Shown: one piece after another, positions 45,848-57,910 of the stretch
Layout: every line of letters starts with the position of its first letter
How positions within the stretch are numbered: the first letter of the stretch is position 1
Origin: Onchidella celtica
Taxonomy: Eukaryota; Mollusca; Gastropoda; Systellommatophora; Onchidiidae
Direction of reading: 5' to 3'
NCBI GenBank assembly: GCA_963931925.1
Contig: OZ007583.1
Location: forward strand, 14,086,117 to 14,150,116
DNA: 64,000 nt
Made by a program: the position numbers and the translations under genes
Notes under the pieces: model-generated
The model's database searches: none
What the model saw: only the letters and a program-made list of their open reading frames with translations
Told to the model about the DNA's origin: nothing

Positions 45848-46230
45848 CAGGGTTCACACAGGTCCTTAAAAGTCCTTAAAGTCCTTAATTTTCATAAAAG
45901 AAAAAATAAGTACTCAAAAAGTCCTTAAATTCTGAAAATGATTCTTAAGTCCTTAAAATTTGTGTTTCAGTTGAAACATTTGAGATTCAAATTTTCCAGT
46001 TGCACGCTGGATAATTGGTACTTTGAAAAACTGAATTTTTCATAGTGAATTTACTATGTTTGGACTCTGGATACAAGAACATCCCGTTTCAATGATTGCT
46101 GCACACCACTTGTATAGTTGTAATATTTCTTGGTCACAGGCACACAGGTCCTTAATTCGTTTACTATGAGTCCTTAGGAAGTCCTTAAAAAGTCCTTAAA
46201 ATCAGTTTTCAAGACTTTGTATGAACCCTG
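45848..46230. mobile_element. CAGGGTTC-ended MITE with internal GTCCTTAAA repeats
   Basis: The ends CAGGGTTCACACAGGTCCTT and, in reverse complement, CAGGGTTCATACAAAGTCTT form inverted repeats. GTCCTTAAA-type words recur about nine times in the subterminal regions. No coding frame. Flanking TAATT occurs on both sides but at different distances, so the target duplication is unclear. Superfamily is not assigned with certainty; hAT-like is possible. Confidence 0.7.
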
Positions 46231-49200
46231 CGTAATTACACATGTACTTTACAGATGCTTTGATAAAGGAGGGAAGAAAAAATAAAAAGAATCATGGCAA
46301 TTGCTCTAAAGTTGAAATTATGCCAACCAATTACATGTAGATACTGTGGATTTGAAAACTTTACATTATTGACTGTTTTGGCTGAAAGTACAAGTGAAAA
46401 TGTTCAGGTTTTTGTATACTGGTGTTTACTGTAAACAGTGTACTGTTTTCTGTATTTTTGGATCAGGAAATCGAAATGATGTGATTTTATCTAATATGAG
46501 ATACCTATCTGATACTGCTCAATTAAGAAACAGATACATTTTTTTGTTGTTTGTTTTTGGAGGTTTTGCGTCCGTAAACATGTGCGATGGCACTGTAACG
46601 GTTAGATTTATATGTAAAGTATAGCATCGTTTGTACCAATCATCTGCTTAATGCATCAAATCTGAACATTTTGACATCAGTTGAATATTTCCTTTGATTT
46701 CTCAATATACATGTATGTTAACTAATCCCTTTTTAACATGACAACATTGTTGTGGTGGTATAAAGTTGTTCAGGTTTTCTTCATATTTCCCGTTTCCATG
46801 CTGATGGCAATGATAATCCTTTCAACAAAAAGGACTTTTCAAATTTGCATCATTTTTTTGTAATATTAATTGTAAGGCTCCAACCAGAGCAGATTATGGC
46901 AGTCAGTCACTGAAATGATTATAATATTAACATTTAAATGTAATTTTGACAAGTATTATATACAATACTGATCATAAACCAAATTGCAATTGCATGAAAA
47001 AATCTGGGAATTACATTCAGGCATTCACGTATAGTACTGCTAGTAAAAGCAATAAATTTTGAGCAGTGTCAATCCAACAGCAGACATTTTTACATTGTTT
47101 TAACCTGATCGTTAACTGGACTTGTTCGGTTTGTTTTTGTTTTTTTTCTTTCAGCAGATAGCGAAAGAATCATAGCATGAGGGATGTTTTTGTTGTTGTT
47201 GTTTTAAAGTTATCTAAATGTGATAAACGGGGACAGAACTGAACATTTAGAGTTTGTTATATGTAACATTTTTGAAAAGGGGCTTTACAAGTCAACCTGG
47301 CGTACAAAGCTTATGTCAAACATGCTGATGTGCTTGCTCCATGCATTTTACTTTTCACTAATGCAGTTGACAGATGTAATCGCTGAAGGTCCCTGATTCC
47401 ACCAAAGCCTGTCAGTTGCAGCAGTGAAAGGCAATGCAGCAAGTATCTTTGCTATCTAAACTATGTCAAAAATTATGCTTTTACAATTATGTGTGATGCG
47501 TGAAAACTTTTGAATTAAAACACACTAAAAATCAGCAACATTGTTATCGCTGAAAATGTATAAGATAGAATGGCTGGAAAAGGGTGAGTGGATGGAATGA
47601 TTATAATATAGCAGTGAATGCATGCAGCATGCTGTGGAATATATGGCACCCAAAGAAAGAGGGGTATCTGGAGTTTCTTTGATTTCAGACAAAATTTAGG
47701 ATGGTCAGAGACATAATTATCATCCCTAATTGACGTAATAGTACATGTAAATACCATACAATAATGCAACAGGCATTTCAGGATGCCAGATTTTAGAATT
47801 CTGGGAACTTGTTTACTTCACCTAGCAATCAAATGAGAAAACGTGGTTGCCAAGCACATTTCTGGCATTGTTTTTTTTTTCGCATTTGCAGAAAACTGAA
47901 TACATGTAGTGAAGCAGTGTTAAAGGATGGATATGCTATTTTTTTTTTTCAACTTTTTAAAAAAGTTAAAATGTCTTTGATATGTTTATGTCAAATGTGT
48001 GGCTATACCATGATGAACTGCTTAGAAAATCTAGCAAGGCTGACATCATCACAGACTTACGTGGACCACTTGTCATTTTAATCATTAAAACATTTTCGAA
48101 CTGGACTTTACATTAAGAAACGCCCAATTCTTTTATACATGTATACATTTCCTGGAAATATGAGCCACTCAATTAGGCATGTCAAAGATACCAGAAACAT
48201 TAAGATGAGGCACTCCCTTCTTCGCACCTCTAAAAAAAAAAGTATGTGCACGCTAAAAGCCTTAGCTGTCTCGTCTAGTATCTAATTGGGCATATTTACT
48301 GACAAATTTGAAACTAACAGAAGCAATCTCAGTATTATTGTATGTTAGTGTTAGCAGAAAAAAAAACCCACAGATTTTATGAGTGCAACATCTTTGCTTC
48401 CATTATAGACCGAACCAAATTCTTCAAAGACTTACCTCTTGTTTTATCGGAGAGGTGGGGTGATGGAAGGATGAAGCTTAAATCAATTGAATAATTCACT
48501 CCTGTCATTGTATTCTTAGCGGAACACGCACATGTATGGGCAGGACCGCTTTTAGCTAAGTGGACAAATAAACCGCTTCCAATTGGGCCCCGCCTCCAAA
48601 AGGGTCGCACGCTGGGGTAATCTAGCCTTGTCAAGTACATACAACAACATTAAAGTACCCCTAGCACCACACTGCAGTTTAACGGAGAATAGCAATGATT
48701 ATACATGTAATTCTGGGGCCCTGCAGTTTCTGGGAATGGGCGTAATGTCAATATACGCTTTTGTGAGATCATTGAAACGACGATTAATCCCACTGCTAAT
48801 GGGTATAATTATATTCCGTTGGGCAGTGTAAATCTTGTTTTATTCACTGTCTTTACGAGATTGGATGTGAATGTTTCATGACATATTAATCGATTGAATT
48901 TTACTTTAAGAGCTTTTGTTCACATTAGCACAGTGTCAGTAGGCACTGCCAACTCCGCAACCCAGCGGGATGCAGCCGGCAGTAAGTACATGCATTATGC
49001 TAGTGGGAAGCAAATTTATTGGCGGCGAGCTACTGGCCTGGCCCCTACCCCAGTAGATATAATATCCTGTCTAACAGCTTGCATTTGTTTGACGTCAGCA
49101 ATGGCTCAGTTCAGGGATTCCCAACTTTATTTTTGACCCGTTTACTCCTGGCGATATTTCTGGTAGAGTTTCCTTCTGTCCTATTAGTATTATTTTGCTA

Positions 49201-49559
49201 TATTCTGTCTGTCGTCTTGTTGCTTCCTAGAACAGTTATGACCCGTATTATAGCGGCGTGCTTTCTCCAAATCAAAACTTAAGCTTCTGGTTACTTTTCC
49301 AATGTAAATGTATCCCCACCTTGTTTTGCTCAGTGATTTGAATTTACACTTCTACCACCATAGCAGCACAACCGACAGAGGGGAAATATTAACCAATCAT
49401 ACTGTTTTTAAAATTAGTTATTTTAAGTTAAGACCCGGACAGCTGGGAACAACTCACAGTTACCACAACAGCTGGGGCTGTGTTGTCCGAAGGGGCGTCA
49501 GATTGGGCAAGGGGAAGTGCACCAGATGTCTGGAAGTCAAGAGACGACACAGGAAAACG
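46231..49559. other. Intergenic, no supported gene
   Basis: Long AT-rich stretch. Short frames occur throughout, but none shows a domain, signal peptide with downstream domain, or matching splice sites that I could support. Confidence 0.4.
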
Positions 49560-49765
49560 GAACAGTAGACAGCACACTGAGATCTAGGATCTGCCTTCCA
49601 GGTTCACGTGCCATACCTGTGGAAGGGACTGCTACACCAGGATCGGACTGGTGAACCACGCCAGACCCTGCTCTCAACACTACTCATCAAACAAGGGCGC
49701 TACCATTGCGTCCCAAGACAGATGGATGCCTAGCTATTTTTGTGTTCATACAATAATAATAGCAA
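49560..49765 (+). pseudogene. 3' end of a third LINE family (C2H2 finger tail)
   Basis: Encodes FTCHTCGRDCYTRIGLVNHA (49600-49660), the terminal C2H2 finger found at the end of ORF2 in several invertebrate LINEs, followed by a stop and an AAT-rich tail near 49755. The sequence differs clearly from the 45-kb family. The 5' part is missing. Confidence 0.6.
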
Positions 49766-49879
49766 AAAAATCGGTCTCTTGTTGTTTTCCTTGAAACGGA
49801 AGAAAGGAACTAAGAAATCAGTGTCTCAGAAAAGTAAAACAGGGTGAGCTTTATACCCGGACATTATTCACAGACATAA

Positions 49880-50045
49880 CGGGTCGAGCGGCCCATCGAA
49901 CCTCTTAAGTCCCGATTCACCTGTCTAGCTGATCAATCCTCTGTACTGGACATCAGAGCTTTGCTCACCTCTGATTCGACCGTGATCTGGCGTATCAATC
50001 CTCTTACCTGAACAACAGAGATTTGCGCTTCACTGATTCGCTTAA
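49880..50045 (+). repeat. Dispersed repeat D (copy 1)
   Basis: TCTGGCGTATCAATCCTC and ACCTGAACAACAGAGA and CGCTTCACTGATTCGCT are repeated in the same order on the minus strand at 57060-57235, about 80% alike overall. No coding signal; type unknown. Confidence 0.65.
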
Positions 50046-50729
50046 AATCTGGCCCATGAAAACACGTACGCAAGGCGACAAAGGGACACCTGGTCGTCCA
50101 TGACGGGCTAGGACAATTATCTGTTATGTAATGTTACCTAACTGAGTCCACACTTCATCACCTTGAATATGGTGTAAGTTGTCGGGGTGTAAGAGTCAGA
50201 CTCTGATCTGGGCCAAGTGAAAATATCAATAGAAAACAGACTAAGCGGTACGTTCCCTTTTTCTTTTATTCCATTAATTGGTCCCTTTCTCTGGATAGTT
50301 ACACATGCAAACACCGAAAACATTTTAGTGCCACAGGCTTTCATACAATAGGTGAGCATCTTCATGTAAAGAAAAGAAAAGCAGCTTCTGTGAAGACGTT
50401 GATGCTGAGAGTAGTGAGAGCCTATCTGGTATTCTCCTCGCAGAAATACCTGTATTTGTCATTATTTATAACATCCATGACACTTTTGAAGGAAGGCTCC
50501 AGATAACATTTCCGGACAACAGTGGGAAGGCAAATTTGATGGTTTGCGAAGAATTTTTTGTCTGTTAGAAAGAGCCTTTCATTGGCAGTTTGTTGTTGTC
50601 TGAGAGAGACATTATTTTTAGTTTAAGGGAGGTTGTCAGAATATGTCGAGTTAATGTAGAATCCAGCTGTATTAAAAAAAAACAACCACAACAACAACAA
50701 GCAGTATTTAAAAAAAGGAAGTGCATAGG

Positions 50730-51030
50730 TAGGGAAGATATCCCCCACCTATACACTTTGCATAGGTAGGGAAGACATTCCCTACCTATTCACCTTGCAT
50801 AGATCGGGAAGATATCCCCTGCCTATTCACTTTGCATAGGTAAGGAAGATATCCCCAGCTTATGCAATCCCTATGTGCAAAGTGCATGCAGAGAAGATAT
50901 TTCTTGACTCTTCACTTAACTTAGGCAAGGAAAATATTTTAGTCTCTGCATATTTTTTAGGTCGGGAAGATATTTCTTGTGTAATAAATCTACTTTGCTT
51001 AGGCAGGGAAAATGTTCCTTTCTTTCTGTG
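50730..51030 (+). repeat. Tandem ~50-bp units each able to form a hairpin
   Basis: Units of the form GCATAGGTAGGGAAGATATC followed by CCC.ACCTAT.CACTTT recur about six times, decaying to the right. Within each, ATAGGTAGGG pairs with CCC(C)ACCTAT around a GATATC-like centre. A related palindrome lies at 52308-52366. Confidence 0.7.
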
Positions 51031-52307
51031 CTTTGCCTGCTCTGTTTGCGATAGCTATGAAACATTATAATTATTGGTAATGATCATGTATCACACTCAT
51101 CATCCGGCGGTAGGAAGCCAAATCAGCGCCTATTCCCATTACGACCTATTGCCGACAGTAAACCTAACCTACCATTGTCAAAATATGGCAAAAAGAAAAA
51201 GCTGTAAGAAGAAAGGCGACCCTATAGATTTTCTGTAGTTCTTACGCTACTTCAATTTACGTGCATGTATGAGGGGACAATGAATTTGATAAGCTTTAAT
51301 TTTAAGCCCATAGAGGCAGAATGTAATTACATGTATTATTGTAATTGAGCATGGCACCTATGAAAAGTCCAGAGTGGATCTATTGGGAGAGGAGAAAGGG
51401 GAACAAGCTGCTGTTTCCTGCCTACTTGGGAAAACATAATAAGCCTACAGTAAAGCACATCTACACGAAGAATACACAGGTATTTAATTTGTTGAGGCAC
51501 TTGTAGGTCAAGCATTCCAGGGAATTTCCCAGCCAGCACCCCTACGCCAATCCGACGCATTTGTGTAAGATATCCCTGTAGAGTAGGTAGGATTACCGTA
51601 GGGGTGGGTTCCCTACATCAAACAGACGTCGGTCAATGCTGTCAACAGCGGATCTACGAGAGAACGATACCATTGCTTTGTGCAAACATCCTATACAGAG
51701 GACTACCTTTGGGTTGCTGGCTGCAGTGATGAAACTTCGACTACGCAGTAGTTGGACGATCGAACCCTTCACATTTCAGTTCATTCTCCACAAATTACAC
51801 GGGAGAGGAGAAACAAAAATTTTGAAACTATTTCAAGCTAACATTTGCTTCTTGCCAGTTCAGTATTGTCCACGCAGATTTCTTTTGTTTGTTTTTCAAT
51901 TTTGGTGAATACTGAAATCGACCGATTACCCCCCCCCCCCCCCCACAAGTTCAGTAAGCGCATGGTTATGTTATAGTCCATGCTGCCACACCACGAGGTC
52001 GGCTTCCATCTTGACCTTCTCTGCTCGGAATGGGCGATGGAGCAACGAGCCTTTGTCACGTTTTGCTTTGAGCTCGGTCTAGGCCGTTCCTCTGTGTCTT
52101 GTCTTTGCTGACTCGCCGACTGATTCGAATGATTTTGATTCATATAACCTCCTGTCGTCGACTGACTCGAATCGCGATTAGCTCCGGCCGCCAGTGGCTC
52201 GCCGACAACTAATTCTATTTAATATCGCGAATTCGCGATTCAAATCAAATGCACTAAATTTAGACCAATAATAATTCCACACGTTTAGTGATGACGTTGT
52301 ACACTAT
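51031..52307. other. Intergenic, with a partial family K MITE and a poly-C run
   Basis: A partial family K repeat is at 51172-51245 (TGGCAAAAAGAAAAAGCTGT). A C14-like run lies at 51930-51944. No supported gene. Confidence 0.4.
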
Positions 52308-52366
52308 CTTCCCTACCTATGCAAAGTGCATAGGGAGGGAATATCTCCCCTCCCTATGCACTTCCT
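52308..52366. repeat. Palindrome related to the 50.7-kb hairpin array
   Basis: GTGCATAGGGAGGGAATATC is followed by TCCCCTCCCTATGCAC: arms of about 15 bases around an AATATCT centre. It shares the CTACCTATGCAAAGTGCATA junction with the array. Confidence 0.7.
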
Positions 52367-52561
52367 AAAAAAAATGTAAGTTGGCGTCCCATTTTGGAGC
52401 TTTTTTTCGGGGGGGGGGGGGGGGAGCGCTCTCCTATCTGTAGGCCCTAGGACTAGGGCTCTCATCTAACCCCCCAATAGTGACAAAATGTTTTTTTTTT
52501 AAAGTTTTGAAAGTAATCTCTAGCTTCATTCAATTGTCTTGAATTATATATATTGCTTTTT

Positions 52562-53275
52562 TCATGGCTTTGTTATCTTCAAATAGAGTGACGAGGCTTG
52601 CAAACAAGGAGCAAGCAGAATGGCTTGAAAATCCATTGTGTTGTCGAATACGTCAGGATTTTTTTTTTTCGGGGCGGGGGTACAATTTTCTGTAGATATG
52701 GCTGGTTGTGCAGCTTTGTACTTCTCTCTGTGTGGAGTCCACTCTTCTTCTCCGAAACGGTCTTGCTGATGTTGAGTGCATACCTCACATTGATCCTTGC
52801 TCAGCATAAATGCGACAAGATTCGTTTCATGAAACAAGGATATGAAAACTTTCATACTCATGGGAAGAATGACATCTGTCAGCTTGTATGCATCATACAG
52901 ATCAGTCATGATTCGAAACTGTCGTTCCAGGTACATATTTTTTTGTCGATTTTTTGCAATAGCTGGGCTGCAGGTACAGCTGTATTGAGTTTTCTCAAGA
53001 AGACACCCAGATAGTGATTGTTTCGGTCTAATTCCCTACGATAATGTCGAACGCTTCTTTTCGTGGGTGTGTTCATTAAAGCACCAATTTCTTATTGTCC
53101 AATATGTGAGGTCAAAATGTGCTTAGAAACATTTTCCCGCAAATTTGTACCCTCACATCTTTTGATTTCAGGTAAAAACCGTAATATTTTAGAACCTTTT
53201 TCCTTTGCTCAGTCCATTTTTGACTGGTGCATCGACCAAAATATTCACGTAAACACGTTTCTCATCCGAAGATAG
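52562..53275 (-). pseudogene. Transposon-derived KDQC-family protein, degraded
   Basis: The minus strand reads MYLERQFRIMTDLYDAYKL ... VKVFISLFHETN ... LSKDQCEVCTQH ... MDFQAILLAPCLQASSLYLK, the pattern of a repeated invertebrate protein family with a KKDQC.xC knuckle and a D-Q-A-x-L-L-x-P-x-L-x-A-S motif. Upstream, SYCKKSTKK (near 52940-52966) continues it after a frame break at an A7 run. Further up, DVRVQICGKMFLSTF (53120-53165) matches the family with another break. The copy has at least two frameshifts and is non-functional. The family's catalytic role is not known to me; amplification pattern suggests a transposase relative. Confidence 0.55.
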
Positions 53276-54357
53276 CCCCCCGCTCAAAGTCACCTGTTTC
53301 AGGTCATTGAGTTCCCTTCGAATTGCATAGACATCTTTCTTTCACTCGTTTTGCTGTTCTGTCAGCAGAATGATAGGTCAAGGCACATTTATCAAACTTC
53401 TTCCAATGTAGGTCTCTCCTTTGACATGTTTTTCTTTGCATAATTATTATTGTCTGGTTGTACAGATAGGTCATGTTGTGAATTGTCTGGGTTGAACTGG
53501 TGGCAGATCCTCAAGAATATTACTTTCGGTGACAAGAAGCAATTATCCAGAACAACAAGAGTTTCTAATTCAGGTTGTGAAGACTGCTGAAATGTGGAAA
53601 GTTTAGTTTCAAATTGTATTGATTCCAGAACGACAAGTATTTGGGTTCTTTGTTTTGATGAGCCCCGACAAGTGTGGGTTCTGAGGACCCCAAATGCAAT
53701 GGGAGCTCTGCTGTAGTTCCGAAGAGCCCAGAAGGTCGGGGTATTGGATTAGCTAATTTGAGGAATCCGAGAGGGCAAGTTTATTGGTGTAGGTTCTGAT
53801 GGTACTAGAAGAGTCAGTTGTTGATACATTTGTAAGGAACCCCCCCCAAAATGCCACATTCAGATGAAATATGCGATTTCTTCCGCTCAACTGGAAGGAG
53901 CGCTGAAGAAGAAGCAGTACGACTACTACTGTGGCTGACTATGGTAATCTGATTAAACTTGCCAGAGGACAGCCCTACAGTGGCACTATTGATCGTACGA
54001 CTTTTGTCATAATTTACACAATGTCGTCCCCATTTCTTCCGTTAGACCAGGGAAAAAGGGTTAGCAACCATCAAATAGTGGCTATCAGGGCGTTGCAATG
54101 GCTAGCAGACTGAAGCATCAACTTTAAGTTAAAGGCACTGACGATTGGTCTGTTACTTCCCCGAATTCAAGCTGACGTGAAGCTTACAGTGGATGAAACA
54201 CCACGACCAATGTTATTCGAAGTTCCGAGAAAAATCAGCCTAGAGAAATTCAGTCATCTTCAAGAAATAAATCCGTTCTTCCGAAAAAAGAGACGTGTAT
54301 GATGTCTATGATAATCTGCCACATTGAAAGAAAATAGCCATTCCTTTCTACCAGTAA

Positions 54358-54391
<34 letters not shown>

Positions 54392-55435
54392 GGAGAGAGA
54401 GAGAGAGATCCGGTCTTCATAATGATATAATATGGTCTTTTAAAGGGTACAGATCTTTTGTTGTTGTTGAAGACATAGATCTAGACTGGAATAATATTTT
54501 ACACGTTGCATTATTTTCGTACCTGAAACATTCTATTTCAATCTTTAAGGTTGTGAGGATAAAATATTATTAACTGAAATGACAAGGTAACGATCAGGTT
54601 AAAACAATGTAGGCCTACAGGTATGTAAAACCTTGCTGCAGAAGGCTATACATTATTTTTGCGTAACACCAATATCTTATTCGCAGATGGATTTTTGGTT
54701 TGTGATTTTTATTGAGGAAGAGCTCCTTAAAATGACGTTTGGTCGAGCTATTGATGAAACTTTCACCAAAATATTTTTGATGGCGAGAGCTGTCTATGGG
54801 ATACTGCGCAAGTGCTGACTTTTTGTTTTGTTTTGGTCACTTGTTTTCTGCGTTTTCCCCAACTGATCATCGTCGCAGAGTATAAAATTGTGACTAGGAT
54901 TTTAAAATATTTTTTACAAATTTTTTTAGATGAATTATTACCATTAGCCAATTTTGTCGGGTGTGAAATCACAGAGCAAATAAAAATGAATTAAACTTCC
55001 ATGGAAACAAACAACGTAATAAAACAAAACATGACAAATAGATCCGCGTTACCGTGGAGAGAGATGAGCTGTTCAGTTCACACTGACTAAATGAAATCAT
55101 TTACATGTTTAAAATTTTATTTACATTTTTATTTCTGTCCCGTTCAGTGAACAGGAATAAATAGGATGAACCGGAATAAAGTAATCTGGAGCACACTTAC
55201 TAGTAACATCAATTTCCCCACGACATCAATTTTGTAAAATCCTTTAAAAAAAAAATGTTTCCCTAAAAAATGAGCAATTCCTAGGTTAAAAAAAAAAAAT
55301 GCTCCGGCGCTGGACTGAACCGAAGACGGACCGGACCCATAGTTTCCGACTGATAACCGCAGATGGCTAGCCATTTCGCCATTGCATACTGCAGAATTGG
55401 ATTGCGTGGATACACCTTCTTCTGGAAAGGCAAGG
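53276..55435. other. Intergenic, no supported gene
   Basis: An AG microsatellite lies at 54356-54408. A minus-strand tRNA-like segment (A-box-like TGGCTAGCCATC, B-box-like GGTTCAGTCC) lies at 55300-55385 next to the LINE junction; it is too irregular to call a tRNA. Confidence 0.4.
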
Positions 55436-56838
55436 GTGCAGTCGAAAGAGAGGGGAACGGCGGATATGATTTTTGCTGCCAGACAGATTCAGGAAAAATG
55501 CATGGAACAAAATAAAGCGCTGTATATCACATTTGTTGACCTCACAAAAGCTTTTGACACAGTGTGTCGTGAAGGCCTCTGGAAAATCTTGGCGAAGTTT
55601 GGGTGTCCACCCGAATTCATCACAATAGTGCGCCAGTTTCATGATGGCATGCAAGCTGCAGTCAAAAGCAACGGCAGTGTTTCAGAGCCCTTTGCTGTCA
55701 CAAATGGGGTAAAACAGGGTTGTGTCTTAGCCCCAACTCTGTTCAGCATCATGTTCTCTGCAATGCTACAAGAAACCTTTAGCTCTCCTCCTCAAGGGGT
55801 AAGCATCAAGTACCGAACTGATGGCAGTCTATTCAACCCCAGGAGACTTCAGGCAAAAACCAAAACCAAAAGTACTCAAGTCTGTGACCTACTATTTGCT
55901 GATGATTGTGCACTTCTGGCACACGATGAGGATAGCATGCAAAACTGTGTTGATAAATTCTCTAGTGCCTGTGACAACTTTGGCCTCACAATAAGCACAA
56001 AGAAGACGGAAGTGCTCCATCAGCCTACTCCAGACTACAAGTATCCTGTGACCCCAAATATCAAAGTCCATGACAGTCTTCTGAAGGTGTCGGAGAACTT
56101 CACCTATCTTGGCAGTACACTGTCTTCCGCGGCTCGTGTTGATACTGAAATTATCTCAAGAATCAGCAAAGCCAGCTCTGCATTTGGCAGGCTTCGAAAG
56201 AGAGTGTGGGATGTTGCCGGCATTCGCACAGACACTAAGCTGAAAGTGTACAATGCTGTGGTCCTTCCCACCCTACTCTATGGGGCTGAAACCTGGACAG
56301 TGTACCAATCGCATGCCAGATAGCTAAATCACTTTCATCTGGCCTGCCTTAGAAAGATCCTAAGGATCAAATGGCAGGATAAAATTCCAGACACTGAGGT
56401 CCTCAATCGTGCCAAGGAATTGAGCATCTTCTGCCACCTGAAAAAAATTCAGCTACGTTGGGCAGGACATGTTTTCAGAATGCCCGACTCCAGACTCCCT
56501 AAGCAAATCTTCTTCTCTGAGCTCTCCAATGGAACGAGGAATGTTGGGGCCCCAAAGAGACGTTACAAAGACACTCTCAAGCAATCACTGAAGGCCTTTG
56601 CCATTGATGTGAGTGAGTGGGAAAAGCTCTCGCTTGATCGTGCAAATTGGAGGGCGGGCCTTACCAGAGGCAGCAAAGCATGGGAAGCTGACAGAGTCCA
56701 GCAGGCTATCAAAAAAAAGAGAACGGGGCAAGAAAAGGCCCAGTGGTAGTGAACCAACGGAGCACTCTTGTCATTTATGCGGAAGGGTCTGCAGGGCAAA
56801 AATAGGACTTATCAGTCACATGAGAAGCCATAAGTCAT
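55436..56838 (+). pseudogene. LINE family B ORF2 fragment (RT, C-terminal region, C2H2 finger)
   Basis: The RT motifs run from RGTADMIFAARQIQEKC through FVDLTKAFDT, GVKQGCVLAPTLFS, LLFADDCALL, GLTISTKKTEVL and LPTLLYGAETWT. A TAG at 56321 replaces a probable CAG (SHAR*LNHFHLACLRKIL). The frame resumes to QLRWAGHVFRM. An A8 run at 56711-56718 then shifts the frame, after which the finger CHLCGRVCRAKIGLISHMR is read from the next frame. The catalytic FADD is intact, but the endonuclease domain is missing and the protein is broken twice. Confidence 0.9.
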
Positions 56839-56990
56839 GAAAGAACAGTCTTTCCATTCTGTCCTCTGTGTCCTTTAGTTCTCTTTATTGTCCATGTGTT
56901 GAAATTCTCAACAATTTCTGTTCTTTATTCCTCTGGTGTTGTTAAGGTCATCATCGTACCTGATGGACGAACTATTATTATTATTATTAC
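55436..56990 (+). mobile_element. LINE family B, longer 5'-truncated copy
   Basis: Starts inside the RT domain and runs to the same 3' UTR and ATT tail as the 45-kb insertion. The last ~500 bp are about 99% identical to that copy (five differences noticed). Confidence 0.88.
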
Positions 56991-57059
56991 TGCAGAATGT
57001 GGGAGAACCTTTCCACAGTAGACATCGCAAAACCAAGAACCCTCCCATCTGCGAATAAG

Positions 57060-57235
57060 ATCAGGAATCGTTGAGCGAATCAGTGAAGCGAAATTCTCTG
57101 TTGTTCAGGTAGGAGGATTGATACGCCAGATCCCTGGCGAATCATAGGCGAGCAAGGCTCTGATGTCAAGCACAAAGGATTAATCAGCCAGACAGTTAAA
57201 TCGGGACTTGAGGTTTGATGGGGCAGTCGACGTAT
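57060..57235 (-). repeat. Dispersed repeat D (copy 2, inverted)
   Basis: The reverse complement matches 49880-50045 (see copy 1). It starts about 70 bases past the end of LINE family B. Confidence 0.65.
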
Positions 57236-57675
57236 ACGACTCATATCTAACGACGTATTGCACTAAGTACGTGCAGCTCCTGCTAATCGATAACGAAAAT
57301 GGCCCTTTATTGTTTTAATGTCAGAATACAATCACCTAGTTCTCATGGCTATTAACAGTAATAAAAATGCAATTATAACTCCAGTCTTAACAATAAAAGC
57401 TGCCGGCAAAAACATTGATAGGCCACAGTTTCTGAAGTTCTGGCCACCACTGATTGATCGACGAATCATCTGAACAGTCATTTCAGGAAAATTAAAGATT
57501 TCTTCAGCCTTCTCACTCATCAGGAAACATGAAGGTAAATTAACACCAAAACAAGCTCAATGTTAACCATCTTATCTCACCTGCCGTGAGACTTTCACTG
57601 CAGGTTGTGTCTTGTATGTACATGTAGTTCGAACATCGACAACAACATACCGCTTCTTGACAACCAATGGAATGT

Positions 57676-57910
57676 GGCGTTGCCTGAGAGTTTGCCTACG
57701 GACATTTTGCTTAGACAGGTTGCTTACGGACCGTTTGGTTATAGACATGCCTACGGTCAGTTTGCCTACGTACAGTTTGCTTACGGACAATTTGCCTATG
57801 GACAGTTTGCTTACAGACGTGCCTACGGACAGTATGCCTATGGACAGTTTGCCTACGGACAGCTTGCTTACCGGACATTATGCCTGCGGACACCATGCGG
57901 ACATTATGCT
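57676..57910 (+). repeat. 15-bp minisatellite (TTGCCTACGGACAGT)
   Basis: About 15 imperfect units of TTGC(C/T)TA(C/T)GGACAGT. Being a multiple of three it is open on both strands, predicting AYGQF-type repeats on the plus strand. Degeneracy includes one-base indels. I see no gene model to place it in. Confidence 0.75.
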
